Shown one piece after another: positions 36,612 to 45,772 of a stretch of 64,000 bases of DNA; position 1 is the first letter of the stretch, and every line of letters begins with the position of its first letter. Made by a program: the position numbers and the translations under genes. Under the pieces are notes generated by a model that searched no databases, was not told the DNA's origin, and worked only from the letters and a program-made list of their open reading frames with translations. Source of the stretch: Kribbella rubisoli (GTDB lineage: Bacteria; Actinomycetota; Actinomycetes; Propionibacteriales; Kribbellaceae); NCBI RefSeq assembly GCF_004217145.1, contig NZ_SHKR01000011.1, positions 2,251,200-2,315,199 of the forward strand, given 5' to 3'.

Positions 36612-37537
36612 CAGCTGCCCTCCAAGCGGATGCGCGGATCGAGCTGGGAGTAGACGAGGTCGGCGGCCAGGTTGAAGAGCATCACGATGCCGGCGATCAC
36701 GAACGTCGCCGCCTGCACCACCTCGTAGTCGCGGTTGGTCACCGAGTCGACGACGAGCGAACCGAGGCCGGGCCAGGAGAACACGTTCTCGACGATCACC
36801 GCGCCGCCCATCAGACCGCCCATGTGTAGCCCGACGATCGTGACGACCGGAAGCAGTGAGTTGCGCAGTGCGTGCCCGAGCAGGACCTGGCGATCGGTGA
36901 GGCCCTTGGACTTCGCGGTCTGGATATACGGCTCGCGCAGGGTCTCGGCCACGCTGGTGCGGGTCAGCCGCGCGACGATCGCTGTGAACGGAAGCGCCAT
37001 CGTGATGGCGGGCAGGATCAGATGCTGCGGAGTGCCCGAGCCGGAACTCGGCAGCAATCGCAGCGCGAGCGCGAAGACCAGGATCAGCATGATCCCGATC
37101 CAGAACGTCGGGAACGACTGCAGCGCGATCGCCGCCGCAGACACCACTCGGTCGACCACGCTGCCCGGGCGACCGCCCGCCAGCAGCCCCAGCGTCAGAC
37201 CGAGAACCACTGCGATCAGAGTGGACGCCAGCATGAGCTCCGCCGTGGCTGGCAGCCGCTCGAGCACTTCGGACATCGCGGGGTGCCCGAGCCGGTACGA
37301 GTCGCCGAAGTCGAGCCGTACGGCGTGGCCGAGGTAGTCGACGTACTGGACGGCCAGCGGGCGTTGCAGGCCGAGTGAAGCGCTCAGCTCCTTCACCTGG
37401 TCCTGTGTCGCGTCCGGACCGAGCAGGATCGAGACAGGGTCACCCGGTGCGACCCGCACGATCAGGAAGATGAGCGACGCCGCGCCCCACATCACCAGGA
37501 CGCCGATCAGCAGTCGCTTGACCACAACGCGAATCAT
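36611..37537 (-). CDS. Dpp/Opp-type ABC transporter permease (DppB-like)
   Basis: 308 residues from ATG 37537 (AAGGAGC upstream). The N-terminal helix VVVKRLLIGVLVMWGAASLI, VRVAPGDP, and the C-terminal loop VENVFSWPGLGSLVVDSV identify a DppB-like subunit. The start overlaps the LacI stop as ATGA, so regulator and transporter are translationally coupled. Confidence 0.93.
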   Translation of the reverse strand: MIRVVVKRLLIGVLVMWGAASLIFLIVRVAPGDPVSILLGPDATQDQVKELSASLGLQRPLAVQYVDYLGHAVRLDFGDSYRLGHPAMSEVLERLPATAELMLASTLIAVVLGLTLGLLAGGRPGSVVDRVVSAAAIALQSFPTFWIGIMLILVFALALRLLPSSGSGTPQHLILPAITMALPFTAIVARLTRTSVAETLREPYIQTAKSKGLTDRQVLLGHALRNSLLPVVTIVGLHMGGLMGGAVIVENVFSWPGLGSLVVDSVTNRDYEVVQAATFVIAGIVMLFNLAADLVYSQLDPRIRLEGS

Positions 37538-38574
37538 GGAAGCTCCTTGGGAGGTCCGACCGTCGCACCGGGCGCGAACCCGCACCGGACGCTTTCACTA
37601 CGCGCACCGGAGTCAGGTGCCTCCAGCAGCTGCACCAGCAGGCCCATCGCCTGACGGCCCATCTGCTCGCGCGGCACGATCAGTCCGGTCCACGGCGTGC
37701 CGTCATGTCGCGCCCCGGTCGAATCACCGAGCTCCACAACGCTGAGGTCATCCGGGATGGTCAGACCGCGCCGTGTGGCGCACACCAGCAACTCTTCGGC
37801 CAGCAGTTGTTGCTCCGCGAGTACTGCGGTGATGCCGCCGCGCTGCAGCTCCTCCACCAGGCCGTCCACTTCCGCAACGGAGTCGAGCGTCCACACCGGT
37901 CCGGCAAGATGCTGGGAAGGCGTTGCCTGGCGGAACCCGCCCTCGCGATCACGGCTCGGCTGTGCGCCACCGTTGCCGATGCGTGCGTACGCCACGCGCT
38001 GGTGTCGCAGCTCGAACAGCCGCTCGGTGAGTTGCTTGGTCGCACCGGCGTAGTCGGCCGCGACGTACGACACCGGCGGACCCGACACCTCGCGGTGGCC
38101 GACGTACACGAACGGGTAGCCGGAGTCGCGCAGCCGCTCGATCTCCTCGACGTTGGGATCGCGGCCGAGCAGCAGCGCGCCGTCCGCATGCCAGAGCCGG
38201 GTCGATCCGTCGCGGAAGATCTGCCGCTCGCCGCCGGCGCTGGTGAACAGCAGCAGGTCGTAGCCGAGGTCGGCCGCCTCCTGCTCCATGCCGAGCAGGA
38301 ACGGGAAGTAGAAGTCCACGCCGCTGGTCGGGAACACCGGCTCGAACGTGTAGACGCCGATGATCTTGTTCCGCCCGCCGGCCAACGAGCGGGCCGACGC
38401 GTTCGCGACGTACCCCCACTCGCGCATCACGGTCAGCACGCGCTCGCGGGTCGCCGGGCTGATCCGGATACTCGCGTCGCGCTCGTTGAGCACCAGTGAG
38501 ACGGTCGCCTGGCTGACCCCGGCAAGCCGGGCGATGTCGGCCTGCGTGGGTCTCTTGGCCGGTGTGCGGCTCAA
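37534..38574 (-). CDS. LacI family transcriptional regulator
   Basis: 346 residues from TTG 38574 (AGGA seven bases upstream). The N-terminal HTH and hinge read QADIARLAGVSQATVSLVLN and ANASARSLAGGRNKIIGV. The effector-binding domain is periplasmic-binding-like. An upstream start at 38649 is open but lies beyond the ribosome-binding site. It is first in the ABC transporter operon and divergent from GH127. It probably represses both in the absence of a sugar. Confidence 0.92.
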   Translation of the reverse strand: MSRTPAKRPTQADIARLAGVSQATVSLVLNERDASIRISPATRERVLTVMREWGYVANASARSLAGGRNKIIGVYTFEPVFPTSGVDFYFPFLLGMEQEAADLGYDLLLFTSAGGERQIFRDGSTRLWHADGALLLGRDPNVEEIERLRDSGYPFVYVGHREVSGPPVSYVAADYAGATKQLTERLFELRHQRVAYARIGNGGAQPSRDREGGFRQATPSQHLAGPVWTLDSVAEVDGLVEELQRGGITAVLAEQQLLAEELLVCATRRGLTIPDDLSVVELGDSTGARHDGTPWTGLIVPREQMGRQAMGLLVQLLEAPDSGARSESVRCGFAPGATVGPPKELP

Positions 38575-38660
38575 CGTGGTGTCCTTCCTGCTAATACGCC
38601 CTACCACTGCGGTTCCGGAAGTTTCGCCAGCGTTTCGAGCAGGTGTCAAGAGGTGGCATT

Positions 38661-38686
38661 GATTAGCTGGGTATTAGCAGCTAATC
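38661..38686. promoter_or_regulatory. Putative LacI-regulator operator
   Basis: GATTAGCTG (38661-38669) and CAGCTAATC (38678-38686) are perfect inverted repeats with an 8-base spacer. An overlapping palindrome GGTATTAGCAGCTAATCC spans 38670-38687. A further GCTAATAC lies at 38590-38597 in the leader of the regulator gene. All sit in the 160-base divergent gap between the regulator and GH127. Confidence 0.6.
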
Positions 38687-38734
38687 CCCATTAGCACCTG
38701 GCGTCGGGGCTCGGCCCGCGGTTAGCGTCCCGGC

Positions 38735-40531
38735 ATGCAGCCATCCCCTGCGGTACCGACCGCGGCCGCGGTCGTGACGTTGCGCCCGGTGTCCGAGGCG
38801 CAGGTGACGGGCGGGTTCTGGGCCGGCCGGATGGCCGCCAACCGCGCCGCGATCCCGCTCGGCCGCGAGCGGCTCGAGGCCGCCGGGAACCTCGGCAACC
38901 TGCGGATCGCCGCCGGCGAGGCGAGCGGCGACGCACAGGGCGCCAGCTTCCGCGACTCCGATGTCTACAAGTGGCTGGAGGCGGTGGCCTGGGACGGTTC
39001 GCTACCGGACCAGCTGGCCGAGCTGACCCGGACGATCACCGCGGCACAGCGCGAGGACGGCTATCTCAACTCGGCCATGCAGGTCCGCGGCGAGGAGCCT
39101 TACACCCACCTGTGGAACAGCCACGAGCTCTACTGCGCCGGCCACCTGTTCCAGGCAGCAGTCGCTGCAACGAGAGCAACCGGCGACACCGCGCTCCTGA
39201 AGGCAGCCACTAGGTTTGCCGACCATCTGGCTGACACGTTCGGGCCCTCGGGGCGGTCCGAGCTAGAAGGCCATCCGGTCATCGAATCCGCACTGGTCGA
39301 GCTCTACCGTGAGACCGGCAACCGCCGCTACCTGGACCTGGCCAAGTACTTCGTGGATGCACGTGGCCACGGCAAGGCAACCAAGCCAGGCTTCGACCCC
39401 TCCCACTACGGCGACCCGGCGCACTACTCCGACCGCGTCCCGGTCCGCGACGCCGACTCGCTGGAGGGCCACGCCGTACGCGCGGTGTACTTCGCCACCG
39501 GTGCGACCGACGTAGCGATCGAGACCGACGACGCGGAGCTGCTGGACGCAGTACGCCGGCAGTACGACAACATGCGGCGGCGTAAGCAGCATGTGACCGG
39601 TGCGGTCGGGTCGCGGTGGGACGGTGAAGCGTTCGGCGACGACTACGAGCTCCCGCCGGACCGTGCGTACGCCGAGACGTGTGCCGCGATCGGCGTACTG
39701 CAGTGGGCCTGGCGATTGCTGCTGGCAACCGGTGACCCGTCGTACGCCGACCAGATCGAACTGCTGCTCTACAACGCGATCCTGCCGGCGGTGTCGCTCG
39801 AGGACGCGGACTACTTCTACGTGAACACGCTGCACCGGTGGACCGGTGCGCGTGGTGACGTCCAGCGCGCACCGGCGTACGGGAGGAGGCCGTGGTTCAA
39901 CTGTGCGTGCTGTCCGCCCAATGTGATGCGCACGCTGGCCAGCCTTCCGTCGTACCTTGCCACTGGTACTGCGGGCGGCCTGCAGATCCAGCAGTACGCC
40001 GCGAGCACGCTGCGAGCCGGATCGTTCGCGGTGGAGGTCGAAACCGACTACCCGTGGGACGGACGCGTCACGGTGACTGTCAGGGACGCACCGGCCGGTG
40101 AGGTCGAGCTGGCGCTGCGCATCCCCGAGTGGGCGGCCGACGCAACTGTCGACGACAAGCCGGTCGTAGCCGGCGACTACGCCCGCGTGCGTCGCGTCTT
40201 CCAACCAGGCGACGAGGTAGTACTGCAGCTACCGCTGCCGCCGCGACTGCTGACCTCCAACGACCGAGTCGACTCCACCCGCGGCTGTGTCGCCGTCGCG
40301 CGCGGTCCGCTGGTCTATGCGCTGGAGCAACCAGACCAGGAGCCCGGTGTCGTGCTGGAGGACCTCCGCCTCGACCCGACTGCAGAGATCACCCCAGCAC
40401 GCACCGACCTACTCGGTGGAGTCACCGTTCTTCACGCCAGAGGAGCGTCAGCCGACCTGACTCTCATCCCCTACTACTCCTGGGCGAACCGGGGACTGCA
40501 CCCGATGCGCGTCTGGATACCTACGAGCTGA
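38735..40531 (+). CDS. Glycoside hydrolase family 127, beta-L-arabinofuranosidase
   Basis: 598 residues. GH127 landmarks are FRDSDVYKWLEAVAWD, EEPYTHLWNSHELYCAGHLF and the zinc-site residues: Glu314 and Cys316 in YAETCAAIG, and Cys392-Cys393 in NCACCPPNVMR. In the characterised Bifidobacterium enzyme one of the paired cysteines is the nucleophile. No signal peptide is seen, so it acts in the cytoplasm on imported sugars. TAGCGT (38723-38728) lies six bases before ATG, implying a leaderless mRNA. Its end overlaps the convergent amidohydrolase by 11 bases. Confidence 0.92.
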   Translation: MQPSPAVPTAAAVVTLRPVSEAQVTGGFWAGRMAANRAAIPLGRERLEAAGNLGNLRIAAGEASGDAQGASFRDSDVYKWLEAVAWDGSLPDQLAELTRTITAAQREDGYLNSAMQVRGEEPYTHLWNSHELYCAGHLFQAAVAATRATGDTALLKAATRFADHLADTFGPSGRSELEGHPVIESALVELYRETGNRRYLDLAKYFVDARGHGKATKPGFDPSHYGDPAHYSDRVPVRDADSLEGHAVRAVYFATGATDVAIETDDAELLDAVRRQYDNMRRRKQHVTGAVGSRWDGEAFGDDYELPPDRAYAETCAAIGVLQWAWRLLLATGDPSYADQIELLLYNAILPAVSLEDADYFYVNTLHRWTGARGDVQRAPAYGRRPWFNCACCPPNVMRTLASLPSYLATGTAGGLQIQQYAASTLRAGSFAVEVETDYPWDGRVTVTVRDAPAGEVELALRIPEWAADATVDDKPVVAGDYARVRRVFQPGDEVVLQLPLPPRLLTSNDRVDSTRGCVAVARGPLVYALEQPDQEPGVVLEDLRLDPTAEITPARTDLLGGVTVLHARGASADLTLIPYYSWANRGLHPMRVWIPTS

Positions 40532-42170
40532 CGACCTCGCCTCCGACCACAGTCGTCAGCACCGCGGCATCCCGGATCTCGTCGACCGGGCAGGTCAGGA
40601 TGTCCCGATCCAGTACGACGAAGTCCGCGAGCTTCCCCGCCTCGATCGAACCAACCCGGTCCCCGACGCCCAGAACCACAGCAGCATCGGCAGTCCAGCC
40701 ACGGATGGCCTCGGGCCGCGTCATCGTCTTCGCCGGCGTCAGCAGACTGCGTCCGCTGCGGCCGTCCTTGCGAGTCAGCGAAGCCCACAGGTCGACCAGC
40801 GGCGCATGCGCGCCGTCGCTCCCCAGCGCAATGGGTACCCCGGCATCGATCCACCAGCGCACCGGCGTCACGTGCTCCCACTGGTCGCCGGGCAGCCGCT
40901 TCACATAGACCGGCTCGCCGCGGGCGAAGTCCACGCCGGCACAGACCTGAGCGACGAGTCCGAGCGCGGCAAAGCGCGCGATCTGCTCCTTCGTCACGTG
41001 GTGAACGTGCTGCAGGACCCAACTCCGGCCCGTCAGCGGCGTCTCCCGGTGCACGATCTCCAAGGCGTCGGCCGCGATCTCGCACGCGCCGTCCCCGGTG
41101 ACGAGCACGTTCAGTCGTACGTCGTGCTGTACGGCGAGCCGCGCGACGTCCGCCAACTGCTCGACGGTCAGCACCGACGCTCCATTGCCGAGGACGTCAT
41201 GCTGATCGAGATACGGCTCGCTCATCAACGCGCCGCCGAAGTGCAGCGGCGTCTCCAGCGACACCGTCAACCCGTGGATCCGCAGGCGATCGTCCCCGGT
41301 GCCCGCACCGGCCGCATCGGCGACAGTCGTCATCCACTTCGCAAGGTCGAGGGGCTTGCCGACCGGTACGTCGTACGTGCCGACGACGCGGCCAGGAAGC
41401 TGACCCGCGTCGTGCAGTCCCTGCAGGTCCGGGGCGAACGCGGTGTTGCCGTGCCCTTCGTAGACCGTGGTGAGTCCGTTCGCGAGGTTGGCTCGCAGCG
41501 CGGTCGCGATTGCTTCCTGCCGAGCTTCCGGTGTCTTGGTCGGCAGTGACATCAGCAGCTGGCGGACCAACGGGATGCGGGCGTTGTAGAAAAGCATGCC
41601 GTGGACCACGCCGGTCGGTTGGCCGCCCGCGTCCCGCTCGATCCGGAGACCTGGCTGATCAGGCGTGTCACGCGTGATGCCGAGCTCGCGGAGCGCAGCA
41701 CTGTTGAGGATCGCCGGATGTGGCCAGAACGGCGGCGTCGGAATGTGCACCGGGTTGACCGGCGCCACCACGTCGAGGTCGGCCCGCGTCGGCCAGCGTC
41801 GCTCGACCAGTCCATCCGGCACGTCGAAGTAGTACGTCGGTGTGCCGAGCGGCGTCGTACTGATCCAAGCGCCGGGCTCGGTCCCGGCCGCGACTTCGCC
41901 GATCCTCTCGACAATCGCTGCGATCGAGGTCAGGCCGGTCAGGTTCGGCTCGCCCAGGCTCTCCACAGCAACGTGCACGGTGTGCGAATGCGCGTCGATG
42001 AAGCCGGGGACGACCGTGCGGCCGCCGAGATCGACCACCGGCCCGCCCAGCTCGCGAATCTCGTCATTGCTACCGACGGCGGTGAATCGGCCATCCGTCA
42101 CTGCGAACGCTTCGGCGATCGAGAATCCGCCGTCGACGGTGACGACCTTCCCGTTCAGATACAGAGTCAT
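40521..42170 (-). CDS. Amidohydrolase family protein (YtcJ-like)
   Basis: 549 residues. The metal-binding FIDAHSHTVH motif is at about 57-66, preceded by GGRTVVPG. Later come EGHGNTAF, WVLQHVHHVT and GSDGAHAPLVDLW. The architecture matches YtcJ-like metal-dependent hydrolases of the amidohydrolase superfamily. Substrate unknown, probably an amide or ester. ATG 42170 overlaps the esterase stop as ATGA, so the two are co-translated. Confidence 0.9.
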   Translation of the reverse strand: MTLYLNGKVVTVDGGFSIAEAFAVTDGRFTAVGSNDEIRELGGPVVDLGGRTVVPGFIDAHSHTVHVAVESLGEPNLTGLTSIAAIVERIGEVAAGTEPGAWISTTPLGTPTYYFDVPDGLVERRWPTRADLDVVAPVNPVHIPTPPFWPHPAILNSAALRELGITRDTPDQPGLRIERDAGGQPTGVVHGMLFYNARIPLVRQLLMSLPTKTPEARQEAIATALRANLANGLTTVYEGHGNTAFAPDLQGLHDAGQLPGRVVGTYDVPVGKPLDLAKWMTTVADAAGAGTGDDRLRIHGLTVSLETPLHFGGALMSEPYLDQHDVLGNGASVLTVEQLADVARLAVQHDVRLNVLVTGDGACEIAADALEIVHRETPLTGRSWVLQHVHHVTKEQIARFAALGLVAQVCAGVDFARGEPVYVKRLPGDQWEHVTPVRWWIDAGVPIALGSDGAHAPLVDLWASLTRKDGRSGRSLLTPAKTMTRPEAIRGWTADAAVVLGVGDRVGSIEAGKLADFVVLDRDILTCPVDEIRDAAVLTTVVGGEVVSS

Positions 42171-43393
42171 GACAGCTCCAAATGCTGTACGGCGGCCACC
42201 GGCCAGCCGGGGTTTCCGTTGTGGACGAAGGAGATCCAGGCCGGCTGGACGACCTCGACCATCGCGGCCAAGGACTCGTCGTCGGCTCCGGCGAGCAGCG
42301 GTGCGTCGCGGCAGGCGTCGAGGTTGCCGAAGACGAACGGCAGCTCGATGCAGTGGCAGGCACCGAACGGGTTTCCGGCCGGACTCCAGTCGAACCGATA
42401 GAGCCAGGCCGGATTCGCCGCCAGTGCGAGCAGATCGGCGAGCTGGTGCATGGGCTCCTCGAACAGCTCGGCGGTGACTCTGAGATCGCCGCCGTGGGCG
42501 TTGGCCTCGTCGCGCGTCGTCCCCATTAGGATCTGCACACCATTCGCACCCTGGGTGCCCGCCCCGAGAACGATGTCCTCGGCAACCACTCCTTCCTCGG
42601 CGACGAACCGGTACGGCGGAATCACGCCCGGGTGCAGGCGAACCAGCTCGAGCTGGGCCGCGAGGATGTCGCTCACCGATGCGGTGTACGGGTCCGTGCC
42701 CAAGGCCTGGCGGAACTCGTTCGCAATGGCGTCGGCCTCGGCCGGCGCAAGCGGTCGCAGCGCTCCCGGCGCACTCTGCACGATCGCTCTGTGGAACAGA
42801 CCGTCCGCGGCCCGGCCGGACAGCATCGCAAGGATCGAGATCGCGCCGGCAGACTGGCCCGCGACCGTCACGGCGCCGGGATCGCCGCCGAACGCCGCGA
42901 TGTTCTCCTGGACCCAGCGCAGCGCCTCGATCTGGTCCAGCAGACCGACGTTGCCCTGCTCGAGCCGGAAGAATCCGAGCGCGCCGAGCCGGTAGTTGAC
43001 CGTCACAACGACCAGGTCACCCCGCCGGGCGAGCGCGGCACCGTCGTACCAGTCGAGGCTGCCCGAGCCGGAGCTGAATCCGCCGCCGTGCAGGAAGACG
43101 AAGACCGGGCGCGGACCGGACGGCTCGCTCGGGGTCCAGATGTTCAGGCTGAGGCAGTCTTCGGACTGGTCCTGGGTCCGCGCACCGATCACTTCGGCCA
43201 ATCGGGAGGGCGGCTGCGGCGCGGCCGGGCCGCTGCGGGTCGCGTCGCGTACGCCGTCCCACTTGTCGGGCGGACCCGGTGCCTTGAAGCGCTCGGGTGG
43301 AGCGGCGAACGGGACGCCGAGGTAGGCGTTGACACCGCTCTGGTGGGATCCGCGGAGTGTTCCCTGGCTGATGGTCGTCTCTGGCTGGTTCAC
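42167..43393 (-). CDS. Carboxylesterase type B family protein
   Basis: 408 residues from GTG 43393 (GAAGG upstream). It has the alpha/beta-hydrolase order NAYLGVPFA, EDCLSLNIWTP, oxyanion loop FLHGGGFSSGSG, and nucleophile GQSAGAISI. The length is short for type B esterases (about 500), with a reduced C-terminal part; the catalytic His is probably in FGACHCIELPFVF. It pairs with the amidohydrolase and is divergent from the AsnC-type regulator. Confidence 0.88.
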   Translation of the reverse strand: MNQPETTISQGTLRGSHQSGVNAYLGVPFAAPPERFKAPGPPDKWDGVRDATRSGPAAPQPPSRLAEVIGARTQDQSEDCLSLNIWTPSEPSGPRPVFVFLHGGGFSSGSGSLDWYDGAALARRGDLVVVTVNYRLGALGFFRLEQGNVGLLDQIEALRWVQENIAAFGGDPGAVTVAGQSAGAISILAMLSGRAADGLFHRAIVQSAPGALRPLAPAEADAIANEFRQALGTDPYTASVSDILAAQLELVRLHPGVIPPYRFVAEEGVVAEDIVLGAGTQGANGVQILMGTTRDEANAHGGDLRVTAELFEEPMHQLADLLALAANPAWLYRFDWSPAGNPFGACHCIELPFVFGNLDACRDAPLLAGADDESLAAMVEVVQPAWISFVHNGNPGWPVAAVQHLELS

Positions 43394-43443
43394 CCTTCGA
43401 CGGTCGCAAGCTCTCCGTCCTGCGTCAGAAACCTCGCTAGATC

Positions 43444-43458
43444 TGGCGGATTCCGCCA
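43444..43458. promoter_or_regulatory. 15-base palindrome, putative AsnC-family operator
   Basis: TGGCGGATTCCGCCA is a perfect palindrome around a central T, 15 bases before ATG 43473 and 51 bases upstream of the divergent esterase. Lrp/AsnC proteins typically bind palindromes of 13-15 bases, so autoregulation and control of the esterase-amidohydrolase pair are plausible. Confidence 0.5.
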
Positions 43459-43472
43459 TGATGGAGACAATC

Positions 43473-44423
43473 ATGGTGGATTTCGACCGGGTGGACGAGC
43501 AGCTCGTCCACGCCTTGCAGGTGGACGGGCGAGCCTCGTTCAGCCGGATCGCGGAGGTGCTCGGTGCCTCCGACCGGACGATCGCCCGCCGCTACCACCG
43601 GCTGCGCGAGACCGGCGCGGTGCGCGTGGTCGCCGTACCGTCGAGTCCGCGGCTCGGTTGGGTCGACTGGCTGGTCCGGATCCAATGCGCGCCCGACACC
43701 GCGGTCGCCGTGGCCGCGACGATGGCCCGGCGGGACGACACCTCCTGGGTCTACCTGACCTCCGGTGGCGTCGAGGTCACCTGCATCACGCACACCAAGG
43801 GGCAGCGTGCTCCGCTGATGCTTCCGCGTGGTCCACGGATCACCTCGGTTACCGCGCAGTGCATGCTCCGCGCGGTCGCCGGCACGGCAGGCTGGGCTGG
43901 ACGTACGGCGGCCCTCACGCAGGAGCAGGTCGACCGGCTGCGGATACCGACCCCGGAGTACGACGTACCGCTCGAGCTGACTGCGCAGGATCAGCGGCTG
44001 ATGGCGGAGCTCGCCAAGGACGCGCGAGCGGCGTACCCCTCGCTTGCTGCCGCGACGGGGATGCCGGAGTCGACCGTACGGCGCCGGCTGGGCGAACTGC
44101 TCCGAGCCGGGGCGATGTACCTCGACGTCGAGGCCGACCCGATGCTCTTCGGCTACGCGACCGAGGCGATCCTGTGGATGTCGGTCGCACCGTCGGCCCT
44201 CACCACGGTCGCCGACGCGCTCACACAGCATCCGGAGATCGCGTACGCCGCAGCCGTGACCGGCCCGACCAACCTGTTCGGATTCGTCGTCTGCGCGGAT
44301 CCCGATGCGCTCTACGACTACCTCTCCGAGCGGATCGGCACGCTACCCGGCATCACTCACATCGAGACGGTCCCGCTCACCACCACGGTCAAACGAGCCG
44401 GGACCCTCCTGCCACGTCGGTGA
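43473..44423 (+). CDS. Lrp/AsnC family regulator with two HTH modules
   Basis: 316 residues, twice the usual 150. Each half has an AsnC-type HTH (DEQLVHALQVDGRASFSRIA and LMAELAKDARAAYPSLAAAT) followed by a RAM-like region. Tandem Lrp proteins of this kind occur in actinobacteria. ATG 43473 has GGAG nearby; ATGs at 43458 and 43461 are in frame alternatives. The divergent esterase-amidohydrolase pair is the likely target. Confidence 0.85.
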   Translation: MVDFDRVDEQLVHALQVDGRASFSRIAEVLGASDRTIARRYHRLRETGAVRVVAVPSSPRLGWVDWLVRIQCAPDTAVAVAATMARRDDTSWVYLTSGGVEVTCITHTKGQRAPLMLPRGPRITSVTAQCMLRAVAGTAGWAGRTAALTQEQVDRLRIPTPEYDVPLELTAQDQRLMAELAKDARAAYPSLAAATGMPESTVRRRLGELLRAGAMYLDVEADPMLFGYATEAILWMSVAPSALTTVADALTQHPEIAYAAAVTGPTNLFGFVVCADPDALYDYLSERIGTLPGITHIETVPLTTTVKRAGTLLPRR

Positions 44424-44447
44424 CGCGTCACCTTTATCCTCGACGGT

Positions 44448-45086
44448 ATGGCTGGAGTTGTCGTGGTGGGGGTTGGACCCGGGATCGGTCTCGCGGTGGC
44501 CAAGCGATTCGTCCGGGAAGGAATGAGCGCCGGACTGATCGCGCGCTCGGAGGCGACGGTGAAGGCCGCCGCGGAGGAGCTCGTGGGCGCCGACGTACTG
44601 CCGGTGACCGCTGACGTGACAGATGAGGTCGGCCTGCGGTCCGCTCTCGATCGGATCGTCGGGGCGCACGGCGTACCTGAGGTGGTCGTCTACAACGCGG
44701 CGCTTATCCAGTCCGATCGGATCGGCGATCTCACCGCGCAGCAGCACCGTGATGCCTGGGCGGTGAACGTGGGCGGAGCGATGACCACCGCTGCCCACCT
44801 CGCGCCCGCGATGGCCGAGCGTGGCAGCGGGTCGTTCCTGATCACCGGCGGCATGCCGCAGCCGAAGCCCGACTACGCGAGCCTGTCGTTGGGTAAGGCC
44901 GGTGTCCGCACGCTCGTCACCCTCCTCCACCAGCAGTACGGCGCGGACGGCGTTCACGCGGCAAGCGTCACCGTGAGCGGCGGCGTCGGAGCGGGCACCG
45001 GATGGGAGCCCGACGAGATCGCCAACCACTACTGGCGGCTCCACCAGCAGGTTCCCGCGGACTGGATCCAGGAGATCGTCATCTGA
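44448..45086 (+). CDS. SDR-like protein with atypical catalytic residues
   Basis: 212 residues. The cofactor loop is VVGVGPGIGLAVAKRF and YNAALIQ replaces NNAG. The usual YxxxK motif is altered: YASLSLGKAGVR places Tyr seven residues before Lys, with Leu where the catalytic Tyr should be. It may be a non-catalytic or divergent short-chain dehydrogenase. TATCCT (44435-44440) lies seven bases before ATG, suggesting leaderless translation. Confidence 0.78.
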   Translation: MAGVVVVGVGPGIGLAVAKRFVREGMSAGLIARSEATVKAAAEELVGADVLPVTADVTDEVGLRSALDRIVGAHGVPEVVVYNAALIQSDRIGDLTAQQHRDAWAVNVGGAMTTAAHLAPAMAERGSGSFLITGGMPQPKPDYASLSLGKAGVRTLVTLLHQQYGADGVHAASVTVSGGVGAGTGWEPDEIANHYWRLHQQVPADWIQEIVI

Positions 45087-45154
45087 GTTGGCCTGGTCAA
45101 AGGTCGAGCTGATTGGACCTGCCGTTCAGCGCGGGCGATGAGGAGACTGGTGCT

Positions 45155-45772
45155 GTGTATGTTCCCAAGCACTTTGCCCCTGACGACGACGCAGTACAGG
45201 AACTGCTGGCCAACCACGGCGCTGCTGATCTGATCACGATGACCGCGGACGGGCTGGTGGCCACGATGCTGCCGTTCATCTACGACCCCGAGCGCAACGT
45301 GCTGCTCGGACACGTTGCCCGCAACAACGATCACTGGCAGCGCGAGGCGATCGGCGACGCGCTGGTGATCATGCGCGGCCCGAACGCGTACGTCTCACCG
45401 GCCTGGTACGCGTCCAAGCAGGAGCACGGACGCGTCGTACCGACCTGGAACTACGTCACCGCCCACGTGTACGGCGAGCTGACCGTCCACGACGACGCGG
45501 CGTGGGTCGAAGACGTCGTACGCCGGTTGTCCGACCTGCACGAGCGCGGTCGCGCCGAGCCGTGGTCGGTCGACGATGCGCCGGAGAAGTACGTGCAGGG
45601 GCAACTCCGGGCGATCGTCGGCGTCGAGATCGCGATCCACCGAATCGAGGCGAAGTTCAAACTCAGCCAGAACCGCCCGGAAGCCGATATCGACGGAGTG
45701 ATCGACGGCCTGCACGCCGCCGGCGAAGACCCCACCGCCGACGCGGTCACCTTAGCCCGACGCGTTGAGTAG
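45155..45772 (+). CDS. PaiB-like FMN-binding negative regulator
   Basis: 205 residues from GTG 45155 (GAGGAG upstream). The PaiB pattern is VYVPKHFAPDDDAVQELLAN, then LPFIYDPERNVLLGHVARNN, and KFKLSQNRPEADIDGVI. The fold is a split-barrel flavin reductase; PaiB in Bacillus subtilis affects sporulation and protease genes. The 3' end overlaps the convergent response regulator by 21 bases. Confidence 0.86.
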   Translation: MYVPKHFAPDDDAVQELLANHGAADLITMTADGLVATMLPFIYDPERNVLLGHVARNNDHWQREAIGDALVIMRGPNAYVSPAWYASKQEHGRVVPTWNYVTAHVYGELTVHDDAAWVEDVVRRLSDLHERGRAEPWSVDDAPEKYVQGQLRAIVGVEIAIHRIEAKFKLSQNRPEADIDGVIDGLHAAGEDPTADAVTLARRVE

